From: Clostridia bacterium
GTDB taxonomy: Bacteria; Bacillota; Clostridia; Oscillospirales; Acutalibacteraceae
Reading direction: 5' to 3'
Assembly (NCBI GenBank): GCA_017554405.1
Contig: JAFZIK010000046.1
Span: 62,001 to 126,000 of the forward strand
DNA: 64,000 bases
Below the pieces are notes generated by a model that was not told where the DNA came from, did not search any database, and saw only the letters and a list, made by a program, of their open reading frames with translations. The position numbers were made by a program, and so were the translations under genes. Every line of letters begins with the position of its first letter. Position 1 is the stretch's first letter. Shown in pieces: positions 21,379 through 29,682 of the stretch.

Positions 21379-22259
21379 GCAAGCGGATGATATTTTGAAT
21401 AAGACTGAACGTATTTGCTTTTAACGAATTGGGCGTAAACCTGGGTCGAGGATATATCTACGTGGCCGAGCATATCCTTTATATCGCTTAATTGCGCGCC
21501 GTTTTCAAGCAGATGCGCCGCAAATGAATGACGAAGCGTTTGAGGAGTTATCTCCTTGTTGATACCTGCTTTTTTTGAATAATACTTGATTATCTTCCAA
21601 AAGCCCTGACGCGACATCGGCTTGCCGTTATAGTTGGTAAAGAGCTTTTTTTCACTCTCATCCCCTACTAAGACCGGCCGTGCGATATTTATGTATTCTG
21701 AAATATGCTTTACCGCCGTTTGATAGATCGGCACGATACGTTCATGGTGTGCCGACTTGATATGAACGATACCTATTTGCAGGTTGATATCGTTTAACTC
21801 GAGATCAACAAGTTCAGAAACCTTTATACCGGTGGCATAGAGCATTTCAAGCATCGCTTTATCGCGCATACTCTTGTAATCCCTGCCGTCCGGCTGGGCA
21901 AGCAGAGTTAACACCTCTGCGGATGAAAGTATCTCCGGCATTTTCTTCTCGTTGCGCGGATTCCTGATGTTCAGAGCATAGTTGACGTCGATGATTTTCT
22001 TGGAATACAGGAAGGCGTAATAACAGCGTATAGAAGCGATGATACGCGTCTTTGTAGAAGCTGATTTCCCTATTGATTTAACATATTCGAGATAATCGTA
22101 AATATTCTTATCATCAAGTTTTTTGGCGCTCGATAAGCCGGCTTGGGCGCAGAAGTTCAAAAACTGTTCGGCATCGCGGATATATGCGTCGAAAGTATTA
22201 TCCGAACATCTTTTGACGTCTTTCAGATATAACTTGTAATCGTCAATATAAGTTTTCAA
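21372..22259 (-). CDS. XerD-like tyrosine recombinase with altered active site
   Basis: A 295-residue tyrosine recombinase with an N-terminal SAM-like domain (1-95) and a C-terminal catalytic domain. Overall sequence is close to XerD (RDKAMLEMLYATG, ERIVPI, LRHSFAAHLLENGA, LGHVDISSTQVY). Residue comparison shows changes: Arg I is Lys146 (ATGIKVSEL), the beta-hairpin Lys is Ser169, and His of HxxR is Gln240 (TPQTLRH). Arg243, His266 and nucleophile Tyr275 are kept. Normal XerD resolves chromosome dimers at dif; this copy may be inactive or specialised. It starts at TTG, overlapping the spoIIM stop by 4 bp, behind GGGGGTG. A spoIIM-xerD neighbourhood is known in Firmicutes. Confidence 0.85.
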   Translation of the reverse strand: MKTYIDDYKLYLKDVKRCSDNTFDAYIRDAEQFLNFCAQAGLSSAKKLDDKNIYDYLEYVKSIGKSASTKTRIIASIRCYYAFLYSKKIIDVNYALNIRNPRNEKKMPEILSSAEVLTLLAQPDGRDYKSMRDKAMLEMLYATGIKVSELVDLELNDINLQIGIVHIKSAHHERIVPIYQTAVKHISEYINIARPVLVGDESEKKLFTNYNGKPMSRQGFWKIIKYYSKKAGINKEITPQTLRHSFAAHLLENGAQLSDIKDMLGHVDISSTQVYAQFVKSKYVQSYSKYHPLAK

Positions 22260-22909
22260 ACGTAAGCACCCCCTAACAACTGAAAATCAAACAGTTTCAA
22301 AAAAGAAACCGAAACCGCCGAATCGATCAGCGAAACAATTATTAAAACAACAAAGAATATCAAAAATCTACCGCAATAAGACTTAAACTCAGCAGATACA
22401 TTGACCGGTCTGCTTTTCGGAAATGTAAGTTTAAGCAGAATAAGCGAAAAGGAAAAGGACTCCTTTGCGGCAAAGAACATACAAACTGAAAACACGAGTG
22501 ACGCGGGTATGAGAACGATCGCGTTGAACGCCACGCCTTTTATTGAAAACACCGAATAGATAAACGAAACGATGCTGCCGAAATAAAGCCCCGCGGCGCA
22601 GCAAATTATCGGTGATAAAACAACGCCTATTACCGATGCTCCGAATATAAAAAAAGCAAGGCATACGGCGAAGTAACGGAAAAATACCCTAATAAGTAAC
22701 GGGAAAAAACCAACGCCCTGCCTGTCCTTAATATAAAACGCCGCCAGCTTTGAAGCAAAACTTAAGGCATTACCGCTGTTTATAACAAGTGCACTGCTTA
22801 TAAAAATACCGATAATAAAAGCAAGACACATAAATAAATAGAGACGGTTTTTGCGCAAAAATACAAAGGAATTAAACTTTTTTAAACTAACAACACCGCC
22901 GGGTTTCAT
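22256..22909 (-). CDS. spoIIM: Stage II sporulation protein M
   Basis: A 217-residue DUF95/SpoIIM membrane protein with about five hydrophobic segments and a basic N-terminus. SpoIIM is part of the SpoIID-SpoIIM-SpoIIP engulfment complex in the mother cell, which anchors peptidoglycan hydrolases at the septum. Motifs include FIFGASVIGVVLSPIICC and AGLYFGSIV, typical of the family. It starts at an ATG behind GGGAG. It is translationally coupled to the xerD-like gene. A sigma-E-like sequence upstream is CATATAAT (22932-22939, minus strand) with ATA-rich sequence at 22955-22962, but the spacing is only roughly right. Confidence 0.85.
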   Translation of the reverse strand: MKPGGVVSLKKFNSFVFLRKNRLYLFMCLAFIIGIFISSALVINSGNALSFASKLAAFYIKDRQGVGFFPLLIRVFFRYFAVCLAFFIFGASVIGVVLSPIICCAAGLYFGSIVSFIYSVFSIKGVAFNAIVLIPASLVFSVCMFFAAKESFSFSLILLKLTFPKSRPVNVSAEFKSYCGRFLIFFVVLIIVSLIDSAVSVSFLKLFDFQLLGGAYV

Positions 22910-23276
22910 AACATCTACTCCCTTCCCTCAAATTATATGCGGGAAAGGGACAAGATTATAACACAACATTTAGTAAAAACTATTGATCTTTTACTATATG
23001 TTGAAATAACTCGGATTTTATGTTAACCTAAAAACAGGGCAGAAAAAACGCTGGCGCACACTCGAGAACGCCACAATTTACTTATACTACAAAAAACTTC
23101 CAAAGTCAATAGGAAGTTTTCAAGTTTTAAGATTTATGTAAACTTATTATGTAAACCACACAATATGTTGAAGCTTTTGCCGACAAAAACACTACTTTTT
23201 GTAAAAACCACTTTAAAAAATATTTCTGTTGTGGTATACTGTTTAAAACAGAAAAATCAAAAGCCGAGGTGTTCAT
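22910..23276. other. 367-bp intergenic region with repeats and promoter
   Basis: No gene is visible in this divergent spacer between spoIIM and the SDR gene. A 9-bp stem AAAACTTCC/GGAAGTTTT lies at 23093-23120. TTATGTAAAC occurs twice, at 23134-23143 and 23147-23156 (13-nt period), with a related TTATGTTAAC near 23018. ATATGTTGAA occurs at 22996-23005 and 23163-23172. A weak promoter for the SDR gene is TTTAAA, 17 nt, TATACT ending near 23240. The repeats could be regulator sites. Confidence 0.4.
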
Positions 23277-24011
23277 ATGAGTAAGACCATAATTGTGACC
23301 GGTGCATCAAAAGGCATCGGCGCCGCCATAGCGATCCTGTTTGCCGGAAAAGGCTATAATGTCGTTCTTAATTTCAACCGTTCTTACCAGTCGGTAAAGC
23401 TCCTTTCCTCTTCCCTGTCCGGTCAGGGATTCAGCGTTTTCCCGTTTAAAGCCGACGTTTCAAACAAGCTTGAAACAGATTTGATGATAAAGGAAACCGT
23501 TCAAAAATTCGGCTCGGTCGATATCCTTATAAATAACGCCGGCATCTCGCTTTCAGCCCCGATCAATGATATGGATATCCACGATTCCGACCGCATATTC
23601 GACGTAAACCTGAAGGGTGTTTATAACTGCTGTAAATCGGTTGCCGATACGATGATTCATCAAAAATCCGGCAGGATAATAAATATAACCTCTATGTGGG
23701 GTCAGGTCGGCGCCTCTTGCGAGGTGGCATATTCTGCTTCAAAGGCAGGCGTTATCGGGCTTACAAAAGCCCTTGCAAAGGAGCTTGCTCCAAGCGGCAT
23801 AACCGTCAATGCCATAGCGCCCGGCTTAATCGATACATCTATGAACTCCAATCTTACCGTTGAGGAAATTAAAGATTTTGTAAGCGACGTTCCGCTCGGC
23901 TGTATCGGCACCGTAGACGATATAGCGGCGGCGGCGTTCTTCCTTGCTTCGGATGACGCCGGTTACATAACCGGTCAGGTTTTGGGAGTTAACGGCGGTT
24001 ACGTTGTATAG
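23277..24011 (+). CDS. SDR family oxidoreductase (FabG-like 3-oxoacyl-ACP reductase)
   Basis: A 244-residue classical short-chain dehydrogenase. The NADP(H) loop is TGASKGIGAAIA at residues 8-19, NNAGIS follows near 88, the catalytic Ser-Tyr-Lys includes YSASKAG near 151, and the end IDTSMNS ... GQVLGVNGGYVV is FabG-like. FabG reduces 3-oxoacyl-ACP in fatty acid synthesis, but no fab genes are near, so a separate SDR function is equally possible. It starts at an ATG behind GAGGTG and is monocistronic, ending at a strong hairpin. Confidence 0.85.
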   Translation: MSKTIIVTGASKGIGAAIAILFAGKGYNVVLNFNRSYQSVKLLSSSLSGQGFSVFPFKADVSNKLETDLMIKETVQKFGSVDILINNAGISLSAPINDMDIHDSDRIFDVNLKGVYNCCKSVADTMIHQKSGRIINITSMWGQVGASCEVAYSASKAGVIGLTKALAKELAPSGITVNAIAPGLIDTSMNSNLTVEEIKDFVSDVPLGCIGTVDDIAAAAFFLASDDAGYITGQVLGVNGGYVV

Positions 24012-24026
24012 CATATAACGTAAACA

Positions 24027-24062
24027 CACAGAGCGGATCGCACAAAGACGATCCGCTCTGTG
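24027..24062. terminator. Terminator between the SDR gene and spoVAC
   Basis: CACAGAGCGGATCG (24027-24040) and CGATCCGCTCTGTG (24049-24062) form a perfect 14-bp stem around an 8-nt loop between two convergent genes. It has no long T run on the plus side. Confidence 0.75.
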
Positions 24063-24064
24063 AT

Positions 24065-24505
24065 TTATAAAGTAAAAGCCCAATATACAGCACCGTAAAT
24101 GACGCTTGCCGCTGTTCCGTAAGCGATCACCGGACCGGCTATTTTAAATAAATTTGCCCCTACTCCTAATATATACCCTTCGTTTTTAAACTCTATTGCC
24201 GGCGCCGCAACGGCGTTTGCAAAACCGGTTATCGGCACCAGCGTTCCGGCTCCCGCGACCCGGGCAATTTTATCAAATACGCCTATACCGGTAAGCACCG
24301 CCGCGATAATTATGAGCGTTGTGGGAACAAGCATTTTTATGACGTCTTCTCCGATTCCCAAATACCCGTAAAGCAAAAATAGCATCTCGCCGAACATACA
24401 TATGCTCCCGCCTATAATAAAGGCGTTAATAAAGTCTTTAAGCTTCGGCGACCCCGGCGCAAACGCCTTAACGTAGTTATTGTAAATATTGTTATCGGGT
24501 AACAA
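24065..24505 (-). CDS. spoVAC: Stage V sporulation protein AC
   Basis: A 146-residue membrane protein matching SpoVAC: an N-terminal YNNYVKAFAPGSP, then GVFDKIARVAGAGTLVPITG and FKNEGYILGVGANLFKIAGP. SpoVAC belongs to the inner-membrane channel that loads and releases calcium-dipicolinate in spores and is mechanosensitive in Bacillus. The usual partners spoVAD and spoVAE are absent from both sides, so it is a lone copy here. It appears to start at TTG 24505, with AAGGAAG 8-9 nt upstream inside the preceding hairpin; no better start is in frame. Confidence 0.88.
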   Translation of the reverse strand: MLPDNNIYNNYVKAFAPGSPKLKDFINAFIIGGSICMFGEMLFLLYGYLGIGEDVIKMLVPTTLIIIAAVLTGIGVFDKIARVAGAGTLVPITGFANAVAAPAIEFKNEGYILGVGANLFKIAGPVIAYGTAASVIYGAVYWAFTL

Positions 24506-24506
24506 A

Positions 24507-24536
24507 AAAACACTTCCTTTTACGGAAGTATTTTTT
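24507..24536 (-). terminator. Terminator-like hairpin holding the spoVAC SD
   Basis: ACTTCC (24512-24517) pairs with GGAAGT (24524-24529), with A/T tracts on both sides. On the minus strand it follows the zinc-ribbon gene and ends in a T run that leads into the TTG start of spoVAC. The AAGGAAG of its 3' arm is the only visible SD. Confidence 0.6.
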
Positions 24537-24551
24537 CGCGCTTAACAAAAA

Positions 24552-25388
24552 TTATTCATTGTTGTTTTCGGAAAGTATGATAAAGGTCCCGCAAAACTCG
24601 CATTTTTCCTGTGAGGGCATAAGATTTGCTCCGCAACAGGGGCACTTAAGAGGCGTAACTGAAACAGAATTTCTTGTCTTGTTTTTGCCTGTATTCTTCT
24701 CTTTGCTCTTTTTCCCGGGGTCGTTATCGTCTTTATTCTGTTCACCCGATTCGGAAAACTGCGGCTTATATTCTTTTTCGGCTATTTTCTTATATGTCTT
24801 TAACTTGTTAACGCGATCGTTAAAAAAGATATAAACGAGCACGCCAAACATTATAAACACGGCAATCATCGGCAATGCGTGGCGCCAGTAAAAGAACTTG
24901 TGCAAGCCGAAATAACCGGGATCGTAATCGGTTATACGCTCGTTTGAAAGGGGTATACCGTCGATCTTCGATATCATCGCAAACTGAACGAACAGTATCG
25001 GGATAACTATAATGTTCACGGCAAGCATTGCGACCTTGATAAAGGCGGCGGAATGCTTAAAACCTTCGGCAAAATGAGAGATTATCGAAACCGCAAGATA
25101 CACAAAAGGCGTAAGCATCATAATAAGATAGACCGTGAACATCGTAATAAAATACGCATCCCATTTATAGGGGTTATCAGGCAGATTTCCACCGTCTCTT
25201 ATCCCCAACAGATATCCTATCACGTAAAAGGTCACCATCGCGGCCATAAACAGCCATATTACAAAAGCAAACGCAAGCGTAATATTATACGATTTATCAC
25301 CCGGGCGCGTATAGTTTATACCGCGTTTGTATTCATATTTATCGATCTTCGCCATATCTTCGGCGCTTATCTTTGAGAATACTGTCAT
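24552..25388 (-). CDS. Four-helix membrane protein with C-terminal zinc ribbon
   Basis: I do not recognise the family. About 278 residues: a charged N-terminus, a first hydrophobic segment near residues 33-60, three more near 80-108, 118-144 and 178-196, then a Lys/Asp/Glu-rich low-complexity linker. It ends with a zinc ribbon, CPCCGANLMPSQEKCEFCGT, close to the C-terminus. I chose ATG 25388 because a consensus promoter (25405-25433) lies just upstream; any longer start would fall inside it. The leader would be only about 10 nt, with just a weak SD-like GGTGATG. Function is unknown; zinc-ribbon tails often bind partners. Confidence 0.7.
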   Translation of the reverse strand: MTVFSKISAEDMAKIDKYEYKRGINYTRPGDKSYNITLAFAFVIWLFMAAMVTFYVIGYLLGIRDGGNLPDNPYKWDAYFITMFTVYLIMMLTPFVYLAVSIISHFAEGFKHSAAFIKVAMLAVNIIVIPILFVQFAMISKIDGIPLSNERITDYDPGYFGLHKFFYWRHALPMIAVFIMFGVLVYIFFNDRVNKLKTYKKIAEKEYKPQFSESGEQNKDDNDPGKKSKEKNTGKNKTRNSVSVTPLKCPCCGANLMPSQEKCEFCGTFIILSENNNE

Positions 25389-25404
25389 AACATCACCAAG
25401 CGCT

Positions 25405-25433
25405 ATTATAAACCAAATACTCAAACTTGACAA
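25405..25433 (-). promoter_or_regulatory. Consensus promoter of the zinc-ribbon gene
   Basis: On the minus strand TTGTCA (25428-25433), 17 nt, TATAAT (25405-25410). The -35 box lies almost on top of that of the divergent trmL promoter. Confidence 0.75.
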
Positions 25434-25455
25434 GCATCTTTTTTAATAATAGAAT
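25427..25455 (+). promoter_or_regulatory. Promoter of trmL
   Basis: TTGACA (25427-25432), 17 nt, TAGAAT (25450-25455). The sequence TTGACAA supplies the -35 box on both strands. Confidence 0.65.
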
Positions 25456-25471
25456 AATACCGGTGATATAA

Positions 25472-25978
25472 ATGGCAAAAATCAACATTGTTATGGTCGA
25501 ACCCGAGATCCCTCAGAACACGGGAAACGTTGCGCGGACCTGCGCCGCGACCGGCGCGCGGCTGCACCTTGTAGGTCCTATGGGTTTTAAGATAGACGAC
25601 CGCAAATTAAAACGCGCCGGGCTTGATTACTGGCATTATCTTGATATCACCTACTATGACGGTTTAGATGATTTTTTCAAAAAGAACAGCGGTGAGTTCT
25701 ATTATTTTACCACAAAAGGCAGAAACACCTATTCCGACATTGATTATCCAGATAACGTATATCTCTTTTTCGGCAAAGAAACAAAGGGTTTGCCCGAAGA
25801 ACTGCTTATTAAAAATCCCGAACGCTGTGTCCGTATTCCGATGGCTGAGGACATAAGAAGCCTGAATTTATCGAACTCGGTTGCGATAGCGGTATACGAG
25901 GTCCTGCGGCAGTGGGATTTTCCGAAGCTCCAAAACTTCGGTCAATTGCACAATTACCGCTGGGAAGACTTTAAATAA
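25472..25978 (+). CDS. trmL: tRNA (cytidine/uridine-34 2'-O)-methyltransferase
   Basis: A 168-residue SPOUT methyltransferase. It has the TrmL opening VEPEIPQNTGNVARTCAATG, GPMGFKIDD, LFFGKETKGLPEEL for the trefoil-knot loop, and IPMAEDIRSLNLSNSVAIAVYE, the SAM-binding knot. TrmL methylates the ribose at the wobble position 34 of certain tRNA-Leu isoacceptors in E. coli. The ATG has a weak SD (GGTGAT) and its own promoter. A tRNA-Leu(CAA), a typical target class, is encoded elsewhere in this window. Confidence 0.93.
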   Translation: MAKINIVMVEPEIPQNTGNVARTCAATGARLHLVGPMGFKIDDRKLKRAGLDYWHYLDITYYDGLDDFFKKNSGEFYYFTTKGRNTYSDIDYPDNVYLFFGKETKGLPEELLIKNPERCVRIPMAEDIRSLNLSNSVAIAVYEVLRQWDFPKLQNFGQLHNYRWEDFK

Positions 25979-25995
25979 TTTATTATTAAATTCTA

Positions 25996-26023
25996 TTGAA
26001 TTTTTTCTAAAATATGTTAAAAT
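25996..26023 (+). promoter_or_regulatory. Promoter of the pgk operon
   Basis: TTGAAT (25996-26001), 16 nt, TAAAAT (26018-26023), in a very AT-rich spacer. Confidence 0.5.
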
Positions 26024-26064
26024 ATTATCATAATCATTCATAAATAATTGAAAGGATGTTTTTT

Positions 26065-27276
26065 ATGAGCGCTTTAAACAAAAAGACCGTTGACGATATA
26101 AACGTTAAGGGTCAAAAAGTTCTTGTTCGTTGTGATTTTAACGTTCCGCTTAAGGAAGGCGTTATTACCGACGAAAACAGGATCGTAGCGGCTATGCCTA
26201 CAATCAAAAAGCTTATTGCCGACGGCGGCAGAGTTATTCTCTGTTCACATCTCGGCAAGCCGAAGGGCGAACCGAAGCCCGAGTTATCGTTAGCGCCGGT
26301 TGCAAAAAGACTTTCAGAACTTCTCGGTAAAGAGGTAGTTTTTGCCGCGGATGATAACGTTGTCGGCGAAAACGCAAAAGCGGCGGTCGCCACTATGAAG
26401 GACGGCGACGTTGTTCTGCTTCAGAACACACGCTACCGTGCCGAAGAAACCAAAAACGGCGAAGAGTTTTCAAAAGAGCTCGGCTCGCTTGCCGATATAT
26501 TCGTTAACGATGCGTTCGGCACCGCCCACAGAGCACACTGCTCCACGGTCGGCGTTGTTTCCTACGTTAAAGAGGCTGTTGCCGGTTATCTTATAGGCAA
26601 GGAACTGAAGTATCTCGGAAACGCGGTTGATTCACCCGTTCGTCCTTTCGTTACCATTCTCGGCGGCGCAAAGGTTGCAGATAAGCTTTCGGTTATCGAG
26701 AATCTTTTAAATAAAGCGGATACACTTATAATCGGCGGCGGTATGGCTTATACCTTCCTTGCCGCAAAGGGCTACGGCGTAGGCAATTCCTTGCTTGATA
26801 AAGAAAAGATCGATTACTGCCGCGATATGCTCAAAAAGGCGGAGGAAAAAGGCGTTAAAATACTCCTGCCGATCGATTGTGTAATAATCAAAGAATTCCC
26901 CTCCCCCATTGACGCGCCCATCGAAACTTCCGTTGTTGACGCCGATAAGATCCCCGAGGGCTTTGAAGGCGCAGATATCGGTCCTAAAACCGCCGCGCTA
27001 TATGCCGAAGCGGTCAAATCAGCCAAAACCGTTGTTTGGAACGGTCCTATGGGCATATTTGAAAATCCGATACTTGCCAAGGGCACGATCGCCGTTGCCA
27101 AGGCGCTTGCCGAAACCGATGCCGTTACCGTTATCGGCGGCGGTGATTCCGCGGCAGCGGTCAACAACCTCGGCTTTGGCGATAAGATGACCCATATTTC
27201 CACCGGCGGCGGCGCTTCGCTTGAATTCCTTGAAGGCAAAGAGCTCCCCGGTATAGCGGCACTTAACGATAAATAA
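26065..27276 (+). CDS. pgk: Phosphoglycerate kinase
   Basis: A 403-residue Pgk. [11 protein letters not shown] near residue 18 is the family signature; [34 protein letters not shown] and GGGDSAAAV follow, the last at the nucleotide site. It makes ATP from 1,3-bisphosphoglycerate in glycolysis. An ATG at 26056 lies inside the SD (GAAAGGATG), so ATG 26065 is the start. It heads the run pgk-tpiA-gpmI; gap and eno are not in this window. Confidence 0.97.
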   Translation: MSALNKKTVDDINVKGQKVLVRCDFNVPLKEGVITDENRIVAAMPTIKKLIADGGRVILCSHLGKPKGEPKPELSLAPVAKRLSELLGKEVVFAADDNVVGENAKAAVATMKDGDVVLLQNTRYRAEETKNGEEFSKELGSLADIFVNDAFGTAHRAHCSTVGVVSYVKEAVAGYLIGKELKYLGNAVDSPVRPFVTILGGAKVADKLSVIENLLNKADTLIIGGGMAYTFLAAKGYGVGNSLLDKEKIDYCRDMLKKAEEKGVKILLPIDCVIIKEFPSPIDAPIETSVVDADKIPEGFEGADIGPKTAALYAEAVKSAKTVVWNGPMGIFENPILAKGTIAVAKALAETDAVTVIGGGDSAAAVNNLGFGDKMTHISTGGGASLEFLEGKELPGIAALNDK

Positions 27277-27287
27277 TATTTGAATCG

Positions 27288-27315
27288 GGCGACTGCGGTT
27301 ATCACCGCTGTCGCC
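27288..27315 (+). promoter_or_regulatory. Intercistronic hairpin between pgk and tpiA
   Basis: GGCGAC-T-GCGGT (27288-27299) pairs with ACCGC-T-GTCGCC (27304-27315) around a short loop. There is no T run, so it is more likely an RNA-stability or processing element than a terminator. Confidence 0.5.
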
Positions 27316-27338
27316 TCTATTCAGTAAGGAGTAAAATT

Positions 27339-28106
27339 ATGAAAAAGAACGTTCGTAACGCGATAATCGCCGGCAACTGGAAAATGAATAAAACCCCGAG
27401 TGAAACGACCGAGCTCATAAACGCCATGAAGCCGCTCGTTAAGGATGCGGATTGCAAGGTGGTTCTCTGTGTTCCGTTTGTTGATCTCGACGCCGCCCTT
27501 AAGGCGAGCGCAGGTTCAAATATCGAGATCGGCGCTCAGAACTGCCACTTTGAAAAAAGCGGTGCCTTCACCGGCGAGGTTTCCCCGGTTATGCTGAAAG
27601 AGATGGGTATTAAATACGTTATAATCGGTCACAGTGAAAGAAGACAGTATTTCGGCGAGACCGACGAAACGGTCAATAAGCGCCTTAAAAACGCATTGGA
27701 AGAAGGCTTAAAGGTCATACTCTGCGTAGGTGAAACTCTCACTCAGCGTGAGCAGGGTATCACCGCCGAACTTGTTGCAACGCAAACAAAGATCGCTCTT
27801 CTCGGCGTTTCAAAAGAAGATGCCAAAAACGTTATAATCGCCTATGAGCCGGTTTGGGCTATCGGCACAGGTAAAACTGCCACAAGCGACCAGGCGGAAG
27901 AGGTTTGCGCAATTATCCGTAAGGTCATCGCCGATATTTACGATGATAACACCGCGGAGGGTATGACCATTCAGTATGGCGGCTCCATGAACGCCAAGAA
28001 CGCGGACGAACTTCTTGGCAAGGTCAACGTTGACGGCGGACTTATCGGTGGCGCTTCACTTAAAGCCGAGGACTTCTCGGTTATAGTTAAAGCGGCAAGC
28101 AAATAA
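27339..28106 (+). CDS. tpiA: Triosephosphate isomerase
   Basis: A 255-residue TIM-barrel enzyme. GNWKMNKTPSE near residue 12 carries the catalytic Lys, GHSERRQYFGE the catalytic His, and YEPVWAIGTGKTA the catalytic Glu and flexible loop; YGGSMNAKNA is the phosphate site. It interconverts glyceraldehyde 3-phosphate and dihydroxyacetone phosphate. It follows pgk after a hairpin spacer, behind AAGGAG, and lies 12 bp before gpmI. Confidence 0.97.
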   Translation: MKKNVRNAIIAGNWKMNKTPSETTELINAMKPLVKDADCKVVLCVPFVDLDAALKASAGSNIEIGAQNCHFEKSGAFTGEVSPVMLKEMGIKYVIIGHSERRQYFGETDETVNKRLKNALEEGLKVILCVGETLTQREQGITAELVATQTKIALLGVSKEDAKNVIIAYEPVWAIGTGKTATSDQAEEVCAIIRKVIADIYDDNTAEGMTIQYGGSMNAKNADELLGKVNVDGGLIGGASLKAEDFSVIVKAASK

Positions 28107-28118
28107 TCGGGTGATTCT

Positions 28119-29651
28119 ATGAAAAAACCTATTGTTTTAACGATAATGGACGGTTTCGGATTCAATCCCGAAACCTCCGGTAACGCCATAAAGGCGGCAA
28201 ATACGCCCCGTCTTGATAAGATTTTCTCCACCTGCCCCACTACGCAGATAGGCGCTTCGGGTCTTGACGTTGGTCTTCCGGACGGTCAGATGGGCAACAG
28301 CGAGGTAGGCCATACCAACATAGGTGCAGGAAGGGTGGTTTATCAGGAGCTTACCCGTATTACCAAAGCTATAAAGGACGGTGACTTTTTTAAAAACGAA
28401 GCGTTCCTCGCCGCTATTGATAATTGCAAAAAGAACGGTTCCGCCCTGCACCTTATGGGGCTTTTATCCGACGGCGGCGTTCACAGCCACATCGAACATC
28501 TTTACGGGCTTATAAACCTTGCAAAGCAAAACGGGATCGATAAGGTGTTTATTCACGCTCTGCTTGACGGGCGTGACGTTCCCCCCGCAAGCGCCGCGGA
28601 CTATATAGATCAGTTAAATTCAAAGCTAACCGAGATCGGCTGCGGCAAGCTTGCCACCGTTATGGGCAGGTTTTACGGAATGGATCGCGATAACCGCTGG
28701 GATCGCGTAGGTAAAGCTTATGCCGCGCTGGTTTACGGCGAAGGCATTAAAACAACCGACGCCGCAGCGGCGGTTCGCAAATCGTATACCGTTAAGGACG
28801 AGGAAGGTAAATATATTACCGACGAGTTTGTTTTACCAACCGTTGTTGAGGGCACCGAGAGGATTAAAAGCGGTGACAGCGTGATATTCTTCAACTTCCG
28901 CCCCGACCGCGCCCGCGAGATAACAAGGACCTTTGTTGACGACGATTTTTCGGGCTTTGAGCGTATCGGCGGCAGACAGAACGTTTTCTATGTTTGTATG
29001 ACCCAGTATGACGCGGCTATGCCTAACGTATCTGTAGCCTTTAAGCCGCAAACACTTGAAAATACTCTCGGCGAGGTCTTATCAAAGCTTAATATGACCC
29101 AGCTCCGCATTGCCGAAACCGAAAAATACGCCCACGTCACCTTCTTTTTCAACGGCGGAAGAGAGGTCATGTTTAAGGGTGAGGACAGGATACTCGTTCC
29201 CTCGCCGAAGGTTGCGACCTACGATCTTAAACCCGAAATGAGCGCATTTGAGGTTTGCGATAAAGTATGCTCGGCTATTGAAAGCGGAAAATACGATGTT
29301 GTAATCCTTAACTTTGCAAACTGCGATATGGTAGGCCATACCGGAATTTTTGAGGCTGCCGTAAAGGCGGTAGAAACTGTTGATACCTGCGTTGGCAGAG
29401 TTATGGATTCTACCGTTAAGATGGGCGGCGTAATGCTTCTTACCGCCGATCACGGCAATGCCGACAGGATGATCGATACCGACGGTTCGCCCTTTACCGC
29501 ACATACTACCAACCCTGTTCCCTTCTCGGTAATCGGTTACGACTGCACCCTGCGTGAAGGCGGGCGGCTTTGCGATATTTCACCGACCATATTAAAGCTT
29601 CTTGATATACCGCAGCCCGAGCAAATGGACGGCGTTTCAATTATTAAATAA
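28119..29651 (+). CDS. gpmI: 2,3-bisphosphoglycerate-independent phosphoglycerate mutase
   Basis: A 510-residue iPGM. It opens LTIMDGFGFNPE with the metal-site Asp, has GQMGNSEVGHTNIGAG around the phosphoserine (Ser of NSE), HALLDGRDVPP, and closes with the metal cluster MVGHTG and LTADHGNADRM. It interconverts 3- and 2-phosphoglycerate using two Mn2+ ions; it is common in spore-formers, where its Mn and pH dependence affects spore metabolism. It is co-transcribed with pgk and tpiA. Confidence 0.97.
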   Translation: MKKPIVLTIMDGFGFNPETSGNAIKAANTPRLDKIFSTCPTTQIGASGLDVGLPDGQMGNSEVGHTNIGAGRVVYQELTRITKAIKDGDFFKNEAFLAAIDNCKKNGSALHLMGLLSDGGVHSHIEHLYGLINLAKQNGIDKVFIHALLDGRDVPPASAADYIDQLNSKLTEIGCGKLATVMGRFYGMDRDNRWDRVGKAYAALVYGEGIKTTDAAAAVRKSYTVKDEEGKYITDEFVLPTVVEGTERIKSGDSVIFFNFRPDRAREITRTFVDDDFSGFERIGGRQNVFYVCMTQYDAAMPNVSVAFKPQTLENTLGEVLSKLNMTQLRIAETEKYAHVTFFFNGGREVMFKGEDRILVPSPKVATYDLKPEMSAFEVCDKVCSAIESGKYDVVILNFANCDMVGHTGIFEAAVKAVETVDTCVGRVMDSTVKMGGVMLLTADHGNADRMIDTDGSPFTAHTTNPVPFSVIGYDCTLREGGRLCDISPTILKLLDIPQPEQMDGVSIIK

Positions 29652-29682
29652 TCGTTTCATTAATTTTAAGGAGGTATCTCAG

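Noticed and set aside
26056..26064. ATG 26056 as pgk start
   Set aside because: It overlaps the SD itself; ATG 26065 is correctly spaced.
29602..29682. Longer tldD frame starting inside gpmI
   Set aside because: ATG 29683 has a strong AAGGAGGT and family-like N-terminus.
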